Translations under genes and position numbers: made by a program | Assembly (NCBI GenBank): GCA_020205615.1 | Contig: CM035151.1 | Coordinates: 11,370,565-11,434,564 of the forward strand | Length of the DNA: 64,000 nt | Origin: Panax quinquefolius | Taxonomy: Eukaryota > Streptophyta > Magnoliopsida > Apiales > Araliaceae | Direction of reading: 5' to 3' | Part shown: piece after piece, positions 10,788-22,890 of the stretch | How the letters are laid out: each line of letters starts with the position of its first letter | How positions within the stretch are numbered: position 1 is the stretch's first letter | The notes under the pieces: model-generated | The model's database searches: none | What the model saw: only the letters and a program-made list of their open reading frames with translations | Told to the model about the DNA's origin: nothing

Positions 10788-13473
10788 TGTGACGCCCCAA
10801 AATAGGTATACACCACACCCATTCTCGAGTCGCCAAATACATGGTATGTAAACAACTACAACTTTATTATTACAACAATAAATCTGTGAGTTTAAATACA
10901 AATATTATCTTCTGATAATATCTATACTCAAATAAATCCTCATCACATTTATTGATACATTATTTTACAAAAATGGTGAGGACTACTAAACAACTCTTTC
11001 TAAACTTCATTCCATACCCCCCGACTAAGATTTCTACATTCTCGCCTCCCGAGAAAAAAATGGAACAACAAGGAAAAGGGTGAGCTCAACTAGCCCAAAG
11101 AAGAATACTACGACTAAGATAATATACAACAAATTATCGTTAGTCTCCAACAGGAAAAAATGATAGAATACAATAGACAACAAGTTTCAGATCAATATTC
11201 GCAATGAAATAATAATTCATAAAGAGTTACGTAGAGAATGAAATCTACTATAATCTATGAATTTAACGTACCATCATCAATATTTTATCCTCAGAACATC
11301 AATCAATATTCATCTCAAATCAAATATTCATCTTTGCACTATGTGCCAAAGATATTCATCAATCATGTTCATCTTCATCTCAACATTCATCACCTACCAT
11401 GTTCATTTATGCTCATCTTTGCACTAAAGGCCAAAGATATTCATCACCGGGTCATGTTCATTTAAACACTGCTCATCTTTGCACTACAAAGCCAAAGATA
11501 TTCTTCAGAAATCATTCATCTTTTACTAACAGCCAAAGATATTCAATAATATCATCATTTAAGACCGAGGATGATGAAAAATATTTTTAAAGAAACGAAT
11601 CCAAAGGAAACAAAATGACAAGGATTAAGGATTAAGGATTCAGACTTTGTTTTATCCATGTCCAAAAATACCTCAAAAATAATCATAGTGGTGTAAAATT
11701 CAAGAATGATCAAAACACGGATACAATCAAAGCTAGTATCCGTATTAGATATTTTGACGAAAAGAAGAAATTTTATTTTTCTATGAATAAAGGCCGATTC
11801 GTGAATAGTGTCAGATATGTGAATAAAGGCCGTATACGCGAATAGTAATCCGACACCAAAAGATAGAAATTCACAAAAAACATCTTCACGCTTATTTAAT
11901 AAGACTCGTGAATAAGAATCGTGAATAAGAACTCATGAATAGTAACTCGTGAATAAGAACTCATGAATAGTAACCCCGATATGAAAAAGTTCCAAATTTG
12001 ATAAAAACTTCAATCAATATTTCAAAGATAATGATATCAAGAAATAATATCATTCGAAAAAAAATAATATCCCTTACCTCAAAGAATCAAGATTTCTAAG
12101 GAAAGGTCTCAAGTGATGTTTGAATGAAACTTGTTCTAATAAAGAACTCTCAAAGTATCTAAATACTCACAAAATACGCCAATAATATAGAGAGAGAAAG
12201 AGAGAAAATTTTGTTTTCGTGTGATTTTCAATTTAACTTAGCCCTCTATTTATAGAAAATGTTAAATTCACCGAAGCAGATTTTAACTCAAACTTTGATG
12301 GCTTTTACCGCTACTATTCCCACCCACCACATTTGAAATAAAATTGAGCACATTTTTCACCAACCAAAAGTGGGGCCCACTCAATTCTAGAATTTTCCAC
12401 CAAAATCAATTATAAACCTAATTTCCTAATCACACACCTCTTAAAATTCATAATAAATCATATCATACATTTTTAATCTGCTCAAAATTTGTGGACATAT
12501 ACTCAACTTATATATGTATAACATATCCAAAAATTACAACGATCCAACTATTTGGATTAAATATTATAACTCACACAATAAAGTATAATAACAATCGATT
12601 TGATCTTTTAATACCTCCAATCCGGCAAAATACAAATAAAACATCTCAACATTAATTCCTTCATTTATAACCACATAAATAATAAATAAATTCATCATTT
12701 ATATCCATATCAAATAAATATTTTCTTATCATATAAATCAATAATTAATTATTCACAAATAATATTACGTAATCACAATTATGACAACCAGTGCGCCTCA
12801 GAAAGAGGGGGGCTTTCCAATAAGGATCTCTCCTCATCGGGCGCCGCAATTAGGTGACCAAACCTCTCCTTAGATGTAACTTTCTAGACATTGCCAATAA
12901 TGTTATCTAATAATATTATTCAAATAATATGAATTATTGATCCGATAATGGAAATATCGCGCAGTTGACAATTATCAAACAACAATAATATAAAATACCA
13001 ACGCAAAGAATTATTGAATCAATAAAATAAAATATCGAATAAGAATTATCAGAATAATTATCGAGTAAAGGCCTTCTTACGTAAGAATCAATAATTGATG
13101 CAATACAATACCACTGCTCAACCACGCCAGACATCGTGTTTTAACCAACGGGTATTCCAACAAACCTTAATCTGAATAATTACGCCTGCTATTTTTAAAC
13201 AACTTATATTTGTCGCTTTCCTCATCCCATCGCTTCGCTCACATGGGCTCCACACATGGTCATAATGGTCATTTAAATATTCCCCTTACATTTAATATTC
13301 CACGACCAAAAACTAATATTCCCTAAAAAAATGAATATTTTATAACCACTCGCTTATTTTGAAATATTTTGCGTATTTAACCCTTAACTATCCACATTAA
13401 TCAAATCAACCCTTATATTTCAAAATAATAAATAAAGGAAATTCCTTTTATTTAAAAAATTTCGGGTCTTACA
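10788..13473 (-). mobile_element. LTR #3 (G family): solo LTR or 3' LTR with residual PPT flank
   Basis: Complete LTR of 2,686 bp with ends TGTGACGCCCC and GGGTCTTACA, on the minus strand. It has LTR #2 sequence on both sides. CCTTA flanks it directly, suggesting a solo LTR. However 13479-13495 (CCTCCTTATGAAAT) equals the PPT flank found beyond the 3' LTRs of #1, #4 and #5. An alternative is therefore a 3' LTR whose internal region and 5' LTR were deleted. TATA box near 12245-12255. Confidence 0.72.
11300..11560 (-). repeat. ATCTTTG/CAAAGAT hairpin minisatellite in LTR #3
   Basis: About four units on the + strand with TTTGCACTA...GCCAAAGATATTC, spaced by 55-65 bp. The spacers (CATGTTCATcTcAACA.TgCTCAT) are themselves alike. 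Confidence 0.68.
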
Positions 13474-13478
13474 CCTTA
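13474..13478. other. Possible right target-site duplication (CCTTA) of LTR #3
   Basis: Direct repeat of 10783-10787, immediately after the LTR end ACA. It is ambiguous because the following bases resemble a PPT flank. Confidence 0.42.
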
Positions 13479-13622
13479 CCTCCTTATGAAATCATCGCCA
13501 CAAGATATAAAAGTATGACTTGACTGGTGTTAATCAAAATAAATCTGTAAATAGGTCCATACTTCCAACCCAACCCATAATATAGAGAGAAAACTTTAAC
13601 AAATATTTTCAATTTAACTCAA
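13479..13622 (-). mobile_element. LTR #2, continuation between LTR #3 and element #4
   Basis: ATATAAA.GTATGACTTG and ATAATATAGAGAGAAAACTT match the #1-type LTR (5110-5215) rather than the #4/#5 type. This is why the segment is assigned to LTR #2. The first ~20 bases may instead be a PPT flank of #3. It is cut at 13623 by the terminus of element #4; the remaining ~1.4 kb of LTR #2 is not found. Confidence 0.6.
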
Positions 13623-14149
13623 TGTGACCCCAAAATAGGTCCATTCCATCCAACCCATTTTTGAGTCGCCAAATACATGGTATCAACTACAACTTTATTA
13701 TCACAAATAAAATCAGAGTTTAAATACAAATATTATCTTCTAGATAATATTTATACTCAAATAAATCCTCATCACATTTATTGATACATTATTTTACAAT
13801 AATGGTGAGGACTACTAAACAACTCTCTAGAACCTTCATTCCATACCCCGACTAGTACTTCGCTACATTCTCGCCTCCCGAGAAGAAAAATGGAACAACA
13901 AGGAAAAGGGTGAGCTCAACTAGCCCAAAGAAGAATGTTATGACTAAGATAATATACAACAAATTATCGTTAGTCTCCAACAGGAAAAATCGATGTATCA
14001 TAATAGACAACAAGTTTCGCATCAATATTCACAATGAAATAATAATTCATAAAGAGTTACGTAGAGAATGAAATCTACTATAATCTATGAATTTAATAAA
14101 TTCATCATCAATATTTTATCCTCAGAACATCAATCAATATTCATCTCAA

Positions 14150-14425
14150 ATCAAATATTCATCTTCGCACTACAGCCAAAGATATTCATCAATCATTATG
14201 TTCATCTCAACACTGCTCATCTTTGCACTAAAGGCCAAAGATATTCATCACTGGCCATGTTCATTTAAACACTGCTCATCTTTGCACTACAGGCCAAAGA
14301 TATTCATCACCTATCATGTTCATTTAAACACCGCTCATCTCATCTTTGCACTACAAAAGCCAAAGATATTCTTCAGAAATCATTCATCTTCGCACTACAA
14401 AAGCCAAAGATATTCAATAATATCA
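14150..14425 (-). repeat. ATCTTTG/CAAAGAT hairpin minisatellite in element #4 LTR
   Basis: About five units on the + strand, each ...CTTTGCACTA(c)..GGCCAAAGATATTC, period about 60 bp. Confidence 0.7.
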
Positions 14426-14764
14426 TCATTTAAGACCGAGGATGATGAAAAATATTTTTAAAGAACGAATCCAAAGGAAACAAAATGACAAGGATTAAGG
14501 ATTAAGGATTCGATTTTGTTTTATCCATGTCCAACAATACCTCAAAAATAATCATAAGGGTGTAAAATTCAAGAATGATCAAAACACGGATACAATCAAA
14601 GCTAGTATCCAAATAGATATTTTTGACGAAAAGAAAAATTTTCATTTTTCTATGAATAATAGCCAGATTCGTGAATAAGGTCAGATACGTGAATAAAGGC
14701 CGATACACGTGAATAAGAATCTACACCAAAAGATAGAAATTCCACAAAAAAACATCTTCACGCT

Positions 14765-14860
14765 TACGTTAATAGTACTCGTGAATAAGAATCTCGTGAA
14801 TAAGAACTCATGAATAAGAAATCTCGTGAATAAGAACTCATGAATAAGAACTCCGATATG
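14765..14860 (-). repeat. 14-bp tandem repeat GTGAATA(a/g)(g/t)A(a)CTC
   Basis: Six or seven short units alternate CGTGAATAAGAACTC and CATGAATAAGAACTC. The same block occurs in every G LTR (e.g. 10600, 11900, 19620, 25480, 51180, 54415), with different unit numbers. Confidence 0.7.
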
Positions 14861-16359
14861 AAAAAGTTCCAAATTTGATAAAAAGTACCAACCAATATTT
14901 CAAAGATAATGATATCAAGAATTAATATCATTTGAGAAGAAAATAACATCCCTTACCTCAAAGAATCAAGATTTCTAAGGAAAGGCTCAAGTGATGCCGA
15001 ATGAAACTTGTACCGAATAAAGAACTCTCAAAGTATCTAAATACTCACAAAATACGCTCAATAATATAGAGAGAGAAAGAGAGAAAACTTTGTTTCGTGT
15101 GATTTTCAATTCTAACTTAAATTTCTATTTATAGAAAATGTTAGCCCACCAAGGCATTTCGACCACAATCACCGATGGCTTTACTCGCTACTATTGCCAC
15201 CCACCACATTTGAAATAAAATTCAGCACATTTTTTCACCAACCACAAGTGGGGCCCACTCAATTCTAGAATTTTCCACCAAAATCAATTATAAACCTAAT
15301 TTCCTAATCGTACACCTCTTAAAATTCACAACAAATCATTCGTGCATTTTTAATTCTGCTCAAAATTTGTGGACATATACTCAACTTATGTATGTATAAC
15401 ATACCCAAAAATTACTACAATCCAACTATTTGATTAAAAATTATAACCCCCGCAATATATCTCTCAAACCCCCCGATTTGATTTTTAACACCTCCAATCC
15501 GATAAAATACCGATAAAACACCTCAACATTAATTTCTTCATTAATAACCACATAAATAAATCCATCATTTATATTCATATAAAATAAATATTTCTTTATC
15601 ATATGAATCAATAATTAATTATTCACAAATAATATTACGTAATCACATTTACGACAACCAGCCGCTCCTGTGAAAGAGGGGCTTTCCAATAAGGATCTCT
15701 CCTCATCGGGCGCAATACAATTAGGTGACCAAACCTCTCCTTGATGTAACTTTCTAGACATCGCCAATAATGTTATCTAATAATATTATTCAAATAATAT
15801 GAATTATTGATCCGATAATGGGAAATATCAGCAGCAAAGACAATTATCAAACAACAATAATATAAAATATCAACGCAAAGAATTATCAATCAATAAAATA
15901 AAATATCAATAAGAATTCACCGTGAAAAATTATTGAGTAAAGGCCATCTTTACGTAAGGATCAATAATTCAACAATACTGCAATAATACCGCAAGTGCTA
16001 TCGCCGCAACCACGCCAGACATCAGATTTTTTAACCACCGGGTATTCCAACAAATTTTAATTCAGAATAACTACGCCAAGTTATTTATAACCACCCAAAC
16101 TTTGTCGCTTTTCATCCAATCGCTCACATGGGGCCCACACATGGTCATACTGTCAGCATTTAATATTCCCTGACAAAGATTTAATATTCCACGACCAAAC
16201 GAATATTCCCCGACAAAAATGAATATTTTATAACCACTTGCTTATTTTGAAATATTTATGATTTAACCCATAACTATCCACATTAATCAAATCAACCCTT
16301 ACTATTTCAAAATAATAAATAAAGGAAATTCCTTTTATTTAAAAATTTTCGGTCTTACA

Positions 16360-16790
16360 ACCTCCCTCCTTATGAAATTTCGTCTTCTAAATCGACGACG
16401 CACTCGTGTTTCAAAAGGTAAAGATACCTCGCTTTCATTTTCGCTTCCAACTCCCGTGTCATTTCCTCAATAAAGATGGTTTCTCCACAAAACTTTAACT
16501 TATGGTATAACCCTCAGACATAGGTCATGTTCTTTTCCTCTACAAAATCTCGACAGTACCTCCTCAGACGTTAAGTCTTCTATTATCTCGTCCGGCTTCT
16601 AACTCAATGACGGTTTCGGTCGTCCACATATTTACGTAACATCGATACGTGAAAAACGCTAACAACACGCCATACTACTGGTGGTAAAACGAGTCTATAG
16701 CCACGCTCCTATTCGATCGAGAATTTCAAATGGATTAATAAATCAAGGTTCGAGCTTTCTCACCTCACCGATTCTCGCTTTTAAAATAAC
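16360..16790 (-). pseudogene. pol: pol: integrase C-terminus/chromodomain-like tail (element #4)
   Basis: Minus-strand reading resembles the end of pol in #1 and G1: a stretch like FEILDRIG..AYR, HVSMLRKY, ..DLTYEEV, KVLWRNH and NESEVSLPF. It joins directly, near 16770-16790, to the segment coding VISKARIGE-like residues that in a full element lies upstream of the integrase core. The whole integrase catalytic domain is therefore missing. The same join is present in #5 (near 21650) and G1 (near 49255). Confidence 0.78.
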
Positions 16791-17260
16791 AACTTCGCAC
16801 CTCCTTCTTCAAATTCATCACCCGCCAAGTAGCTTCAATAAATTTTAACTTTATCGATTAAAGTCGATTATACTCAGATATCATCACGCATCAGATATCA
16901 TCACGCGGGTACCTAGAGTTTTCATCTCCATCTCTATTATTTGTATATTATACTAAATTAGTCTTTGACAACATCGTACTCAGATTTCAGTATACGATCT
17001 TCTACTCAACACGCCACCTACCACGCTCGCTTCCAGATGGCATGGTCGTAACATGTGTCAAACGAGTCTCCTCTCGAGTTCTTCAAGCTCTTCCCACATT
17101 CCTCGCTTCCATTCGAATTTTGTATCTCTACGAGTCACCACGCAATGGAATAGCGATTCGAGAATATCCTTCAACGAATCTCCGATAATAACCAACTAAG
17201 CTTCAAAAGCTACGATTTCGATTTTCGACTTTAGGTTGCTTCTCAATCGCGACTCATATC
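16791..17260 (-). pseudogene. pol: pol: fused remnants of RT thumb, RNase H edge and spacer (element #4)
   Basis: It contains minus-strand traces of VISKARIG, of a DVLSRRSYI-like RNase H end and, near 17200-17050, of GYYRRFVEGYSRIA and KSFEELKRR. Sequence that should separate these (most of RNase H) is absent. A small direct repeat (ATATCATCACG) occurs twice near 16880-16915. Confidence 0.65.
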
Positions 17261-17420
17261 CCAATCTTGATAAGACGTCACAATGACACCTATCGCTTTA
17301 CTATCGCATCTAATACGACGCCCCTCACAGAGAGAGTCCGCTTAGTGAATTCCACAAAGGAAGTCACAAGATAAAGGCTCAGTACCAAATTTATAATTGA
17401 ATTTTAACCTCAAGTTCAAT
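17261..17420 (-). other. Unidentified filler at the RT deletion junction (element #4)
   Basis: About 160 bp between the protease-RT linker and the RT thumb do not look like RT. The same block is present in #5 (about 22100-22260) and in G1 (about 48625-48785). Its origin is not recognised. Confidence 0.5.
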
Positions 17421-17995
17421 AGAGCCATTCGATATGAGATTTTAGAAATGAGTTTTGTACCGTTTCAAAGTCGATACAAAATTTAATATCGCTTTTTGGG
17501 AGTAAGCCAAGAAATTCTTCAGAAATACGCCAGAAAAATCAATAACAACAAGAATATTATTCAAATCGACGTGTCTTTATTCAAATCCATAATACGGACT
17601 AAGAAAACTCGACATCCGTAATAAACGAACGACTTCACGGCTTGATATGAAAATGTTTGATTACAATGGTTTGATTGCTTGAATTCAATAACAAAGTTGC
17701 TTAGAATATGAAAACTAACAACCTTACAAAAGCAATCAATTTGGTACGATGAGTAGTTAACCTTAAAATCACATCAAAAGCAAATATCTCTATAGAAATA
17801 AGGTTAATGTAATGTGATAGTGCCAACTTGAATCAAGCAAGATTTTTAAACAACTGATGTAATGAAAGTTTCTCCTAATCGAGTCTCCATAAATAAAGTC
17901 AAAGTCTAATTTCTCCGTAGTCAAGTTCAAACGCTGAGCGCAAAGCAAGAGAGATAAAAGAATGGGTAGAACCCATCTAGTAAGGTATAAACTTC
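17421..17995 (-). pseudogene. pol: pol: protease region (element #4)
   Basis: Minus-strand peptide LDYGEIRL/KLDFDFIYGDS near 17960-17870 and the stretch around FSYQAMKS.V (17680-17620) match the protease-to-RT interval of G1 and #5. The aspartic-protease motif in this family reads close to D-L-G-S-T (in A1 at 62300). Here the corresponding bases near 17960 code LTRWVLPILLS in one frame, so the motif is shifted. Confidence 0.65.
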
Positions 17996-17999
17996 GCAA

Positions 18000-18439
18000 G
18001 AATTTATAATTAACTAACCTGCGCTAACTTCGTCGTTCCTCGATTTTGACCGGCCACGACAAACGCCTTCCGTGAATCGCTGACTTTGACTTTTCTTGGA
18101 CATCCTTTTGAGTCACCATTCCTCACCGGACTGGTTTCGATATCGCATAACTTTGCGATATGTCCTTCTTTTCCACAATTATAGCATACCTTAAACTGCT
18201 GTGCGCGCTTGATGATATGTCCTCTTCCGTGATTTAGTAACATACGACCGATGGTCTTTCTCCTCCTCGAACCAGCCACACCGGGCCGACGACGCCTTCA
18301 CATGGTCGTTGTTGAATCTCCTTTTAAAATCTCCTCCCAACTCGCTTTCTTCTATTTTCATGGCCACGATTACCACCGTAGTGGTTACCGCTTTTGTCCG
18401 TATTCTTCTTTCTCCACCGTTATCGTTATATTCGATGAC
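18000..18439 (-). pseudogene. gag: gag: nucleocapsid zinc knuckles (element #4), cut by #5
   Basis: Minus-strand frame 18279-18010 contains CYNCGKEGHIAKLCD, a clear CX2CX4HX4C knuckle that binds RNA in Gag. An upstream degraded knuckle (RMLLNHGRGHIIKRA) matches the first of the two knuckles of this lineage. Basic, glycine-rich sequence lies before it. At 18439/18440 the LTR terminus of element #5 interrupts gag. Confidence 0.85.
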
Positions 18440-21238
18440 TGCTACCCAAAATAGGTCCATTCCATCCAACCCATTCTCGAGTCGCCAAATACATGGTACG
18501 TAAACAACTACAACTTTATTATCACAATAATAAAATCAGAGTTTAAATACAAATATTATCTTCTGTATAATATTTATACTCAAATAAATCCTCATCACAT
18601 TTATCGATACATTATTTTACAATAATGGTGAGGACTACTAAACAACTCTCTCTAGTAACCTTCATTCCATACCCCGACTAAGACTTCGCTACATTCTCGC
18701 CTCCCCGAGAAGAAAAATGGAACAACAAGGAAAAGGGTGAGCTCAACTAGCCCAAGAAAGAATGTTATGACTAAGATAATATACAACAAATTATCGTTAG
18801 TCTCCAACAGGAAAAAATCGATGTAATACAATAGTATAACAAGTTTCGATCAATATTCGCAATGAAATAATAATTCATGTAAGAGTTACGTAGAGAATGA
18901 AATCTACTATAATCTATGAATTTAATAAATTCATCATCAATATTTTATCCTCAGAACATCAATCAATATTCATCTCAAATCAAATATTCATCTTCGCACT
19001 ACAGCCCAAAGATATTCATCAATCTCCACATGTTCATCTCAACACTGCTCATCTTTGCACTAAAGGCCAAAGATATTCATCACCATTGTTCATTTAAACA
19101 CCGCTCATCTTTGCACTAAAGCCAAAGATATTCATCACCACATATGTTCATTTAAACACCGCTCATCTTTGCACTACAAAGCCAAAGATATTCTTCAGAA
19201 TCATTCATCTTCATCTTCACTACCAAAGAGATATTCTTCGAAAGATATTCAATAATATCATCATTTAAGACCGAGGATGATGAAAAATATTTTAAAAGAA
19301 CGAATCCAAAGGAAACAAAATGACAAGGATTAAGGATTAAGGATTCAGATTTTTTGTTTTATCCATGTCCAAAAATACCTCAAAAATAATCATAAGGTGT
19401 AAAATTCAAGAATGATCAAAACACGGATACAATCAAAGCTAGTATCCGTATTAGATATTTTAGACGAAAAGAAAAAATTTTCATTTTTCTATGAATAATA
19501 AAGTGCCAGATTCGTGAATAAGGTCAGATACGTGAATAAAGGCCGATACGTGAATAAGAATCTCACACCACCAAAAGATAGAAATTCCACAAAAAACATC
19601 TTCACGCTTCATTTAATAAGACTCGTGAATAAGAATCGTGAATAAGAACTCATGAATAAGAACTCGTGAATAAGAACTCAATGAATAATAAGAACTCATG
19701 AATAGTAACCCCATATGAAAAAGTTCCAAATTTGATAAAAAGTACCAACCAATATTTCAAAGATAATGATATCAAGAATTAATATCATTCGAGAAGAAAA
19801 TAACATCCCTTACCTCAAAGAATCAAGATTTCTAAGGAAAGGCTCAAGTGATGTCGAATGAAACTCAGACCGAATAAAGAACTCTCAAAGTATCTAAATA
19901 CTCACAAAATACGCCAATAATATAGAGAGAGAAAGAGAGAAAACTTTGTTTCTCGTGTGATTTTCAATTCTAACTTAAATTTCTATTTATAGAAAAATGT
20001 TAGCCCACCAAGGCATTTTCGACCGACCAAGCACCGATGGCTTTTACCTCGCTACTATTGCCACCCACCACATTTGAAATAAAATTCAGCACATTTTTTC
20101 ACCAACCACAAGTGGGGCCCACTCAATTCTAGAATTTTCCACCAAAATCAATTATAAACCCAATTTCCTAATCCGACACCTCTTAAAATTCACAACAAAT
20201 CATTCGCATTTTTAAATGCTCAAAATTTGTGGACATATACTCAACTTATGTATGTATAACATACCCAAAAATTACTACAATCCAACTATTTGATTAAAAA
20301 TTATAACCCCTTAATATATCTCAAAACCCCGATTTGATTTTTAATACCTCCAATCCGATAAAATACCGATAAAACACCTCAACATTAATTCCTTCATTAA
20401 TAACCACATAAATAAATCCATCATTTATATTCATATAAAATAAATATTTCTTTATCATATGAATCAATAATTAATTATTCACAAATAATATTACGTAATC
20501 ACATTTACGATAAACCAGCCGCTCCTGTAAGAGGGGGCTTTCCAATAAGGATCTCTCCTCATCGGGCGCCAGCAATTAGGTGACCAAACCTCTCCTGATG
20601 TAACTTTCTAGACATCGCCAATAATGTTATCTAATAATATTATTCAAATAATATGAATTATCGATCCGATAATGGAAATATCGCAAAAAGACAATTATCA
20701 AACAACAATAATATAAAATATCAACGCAAAGAATTATCAATCAATAAAATAAAATATCGAATAAGAATTCATCGTGAAAATTATCGAGTAAAGGCCATTC
20801 ACGTAAGGATCAATAATTCAACAATACGCAGCAATACCGCGCGCCATCGCAACAACCACGCCAGACATCAGATTTTAACCACCGGTATTCCAATGCCTTT
20901 TATTCAGAATAACTACGCCATTATTTATAACCACCCAAACTTTGTCGCTTTCCTCATCCAATCGCTCACATGGGCCCACACATGGTCATAGGCCGTCGGT
21001 CATTTAATATTCCCCGACAAAGATTTAATATTCCCCGAAACTAATATTCCCCACAAAGATTTAATATTCCACGACCAAACTAATATTCCCCACAAAAATG
21101 AATATTTTATAACCACTTGCTTATTTTGAAATATTTATGATTTAACCCTTAACTATCCACATTAATCAAATCAACCCTTACTATTTCAAAATAATAAATA
21201 AAGGAAATTCCTTTTATTTAAAAAATTTCGGTCTTACA
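18440..21238 (-). repeat. 3' LTR of element #5
   Basis: 2,799 bp, from TGCTACCC at the left (other copies TGTGACCCC) to GGTCTTACA at the right. A PPT complement follows at 21239. TATA complement near 19983-19992; hairpin minisatellite 18970-19250; 14-bp repeat 19620-19715. Confidence 0.88.
18970..19250 (-). repeat. ATCTTTG/CAAAGAT hairpin minisatellite in element #5 3' LTR
   Basis: About five units. The + strand shows (TTTGCACTA..GCCAAAGATATTCATCA) with intervening (CATGTTCATTTAAACACCGC). The last units are degenerate. Confidence 0.7.
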
Positions 21239-21254
21239 ACCTCCCTCCTTATGA
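21239..21254 (-). other. Polypurine tract of element #5
   Basis: Complement reads CATAAGGAGGGAGGT, abutting the LTR start TGTAAGACC. Plus-strand primer site. Confidence 0.8.
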
Positions 21255-22100
21255 AATTTCGCCCTCGAATCGACGACGACTCTGTGTTTCAAAAGGTAAA
21301 GATACCTCGCTTTCATTTTCGCTTCCAACTCCCGTGTCATTTCCTCAATAAAGATGGTTTCTCCACAAAACTTTAACTTACGGTATAACCCCAGACATAG
21401 GTCATGTTCTTTCCTCTACAAAATCTTGACAGTACCTCCTCATACGTTAAGTCTTCTATTATCTCGTCCTGCTTCTAACTCAATGACGGTTTCGGTCGTC
21501 CACATATTTACGTAACATCGATACGTGAAAACGCGCATGAACACGCCATACTACTTGGTGGTAAACGAGTCTATAGCCACAGCCCTATTCGATCGAGAAT
21601 TTCAAATGGATTAATAAATCAAGGTTCGAGCTTTCCTCACCTCACCGATTCTCGCTTTTAAAATAACAACTTCGCACCTCCTTCTTCAAATTCATCACCC
21701 AAGTGTAGCTTCAATAAATTTAACTTTATCGATTAAAGTCGATTATACTCAGATATCATCACGCATCAGATATCATCACGCGGGTACCTAGAGTTTTCAT
21801 CTCCATCTCTATTATTTGTATATTATACTGAAATTAGTCTTTGACAATATCGACTCAGATTGATACGATCTTCTACTCAACACGCCACCACCACGCTCGC
21901 TTCCAGATGGCACGGTCGTAACATACGTAATAAAATGAGTCTCCTCTCGAGTTCTTCAAGCTCTTCCCACATTCCTCGCTTCCATTCAATTTTGTATCTC
22001 TACGAAGTCACCACGATAATGGAATAGCGATTCGAGAATATCCTTCAACGAATCTCCGATAATAACCAACTAAGCTTCTGAAAGCTACGATTTCGATTAT
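21255..22100 (-). pseudogene. pol: pol remnants: chromodomain-like tail joined to RNase H/RT edges (element #5)
   Basis: Same order and junctions as in element #4. The chromodomain-like tail (21255-21640) joins VISKARIG-like sequence at about 21650. A duplicated ATATCATCACG block follows near 21760, then the end of RNase H, and GYYRRFVEGYSRIA-like RT thumb sequence near 22060-22030. Integrase core, RNase H core and RT palm are absent. The element must depend on another for reverse transcription and integration. Confidence 0.75.
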
Positions 22101-22259
22101 CGACTTTAGGTTGTTCTCAACCGCGACTATATCCCAATCTTGATAAAGACGTCACAATGACACCTATCGCTTTACTATCGCATCTAATACGACGCCCCCT
22201 ACAGAGAGTCTGCTTAGTGAATTCCACAAAGGAAGTCACAAGATAAAGGCTCAGTACCA

Positions 22260-22890
22260 AATTTATATAATTGAATTTTTAACTCCTCAAGTTCAATAGA
22301 GCCATTCGATATGAGATTTTAGAAATGAGTTTTGTACGGTTCAAAGTCGATACAAAATTTAATATCACTTTTGGGAGTAAGCCAAGAAATTCTTCAGAAA
22401 TACGCCAGAAAAATCAATAACAACAAGAATATTATTCAAATCGACGTGTTTTATTCAAATCCATAATACGGACTAAGAAAACTCGACATCCGTAATAAAC
22501 GAACGACTTCATGGCTTGATATGAAAATGTTTGATTACAATGGTTCGATTGCTTGAATTCAATAACAAAGTTGCTTAGAATATGAAAACTAACAACCTTA
22601 CAAAAGCAATCAATTTTGGTACGATGAGTAGTTAACCTTAAAATCACATCAAAAGCAAATATCTCTATAGAAATAAGGTTAATGTGTAATGTGATAAAGT
22701 GCCAACTCAATCAAGCAAGATTTTTAAACAACTGATGTAATGAAAGTTTCTCCTAACGAGTCTCCATAAATAGTCAAAGTCTAATTTCTCCGTAGTCAAG
22801 TTCAAACGCTGAGCGCAAGCAAGAGAGATAAAAAAGAATGGGTAGAACCCAGATTCAGTAAGGTATAAACTTCGCAAGAATTTATAATTA
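22260..22890 (-). pseudogene. pol: pol: protease region (element #5)
   Basis: The minus-strand open stretch 22710-22432 includes IDCFCKVVSFHI and FSYQAMKSFVYYGC, which recur in G1 (48216-48440) and A1 (62525-62700). The aspartic-protease active site is expected near 22850 (minus strand ..LGSTHSF-like in G1). Here it is disturbed by indels. In chromoviruses this protease releases Gag and Pol products inside the particle. Confidence 0.72.

Larger units (their letters stand above)
13623..16359 (-). repeat. 3' LTR of element #4
   Basis: 2,737 bp. The terminus at 13623 is TGTGACCCC; the other end is GGTCTTACA followed by the PPT complement (ACCTCCCTCCTTATG). TATA box complement near 15125-15134. 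Long AT-rich stretches are nearly identical to the LTRs of #5. Confidence 0.88.
13623..18439 (-). mobile_element. Element #4: internally deleted G element (3' LTR plus 3' half of interior)
   Basis: Minus-strand element: 3' LTR 13623-16359, PPT flank, then an interior that matches G1 (46577-49669) and #5 (21239-24273). It carries the same integrase, RNase H and RT deletions. At 18440 element #5 has inserted into the gag zinc-knuckle region. The rest of gag and the 5' LTR (about 3.7 kb expected) are missing from the window. Confidence 0.87.

Noticed and set aside
14068..14461. Recurrent + frames starting MKSTIIYEF or MNLINSSSI (also near 11238, 18897, 24737)
   Set aside because: They are antisense reading of the LTR minisatellite in minus-strand G elements and recur wherever that LTR occurs.
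20653..20991. 112-codon + frame
   Set aside because: Runs across AT-rich LTR sequence of #5, Asn/Ile/Arg-rich, broken in the sister LTR.
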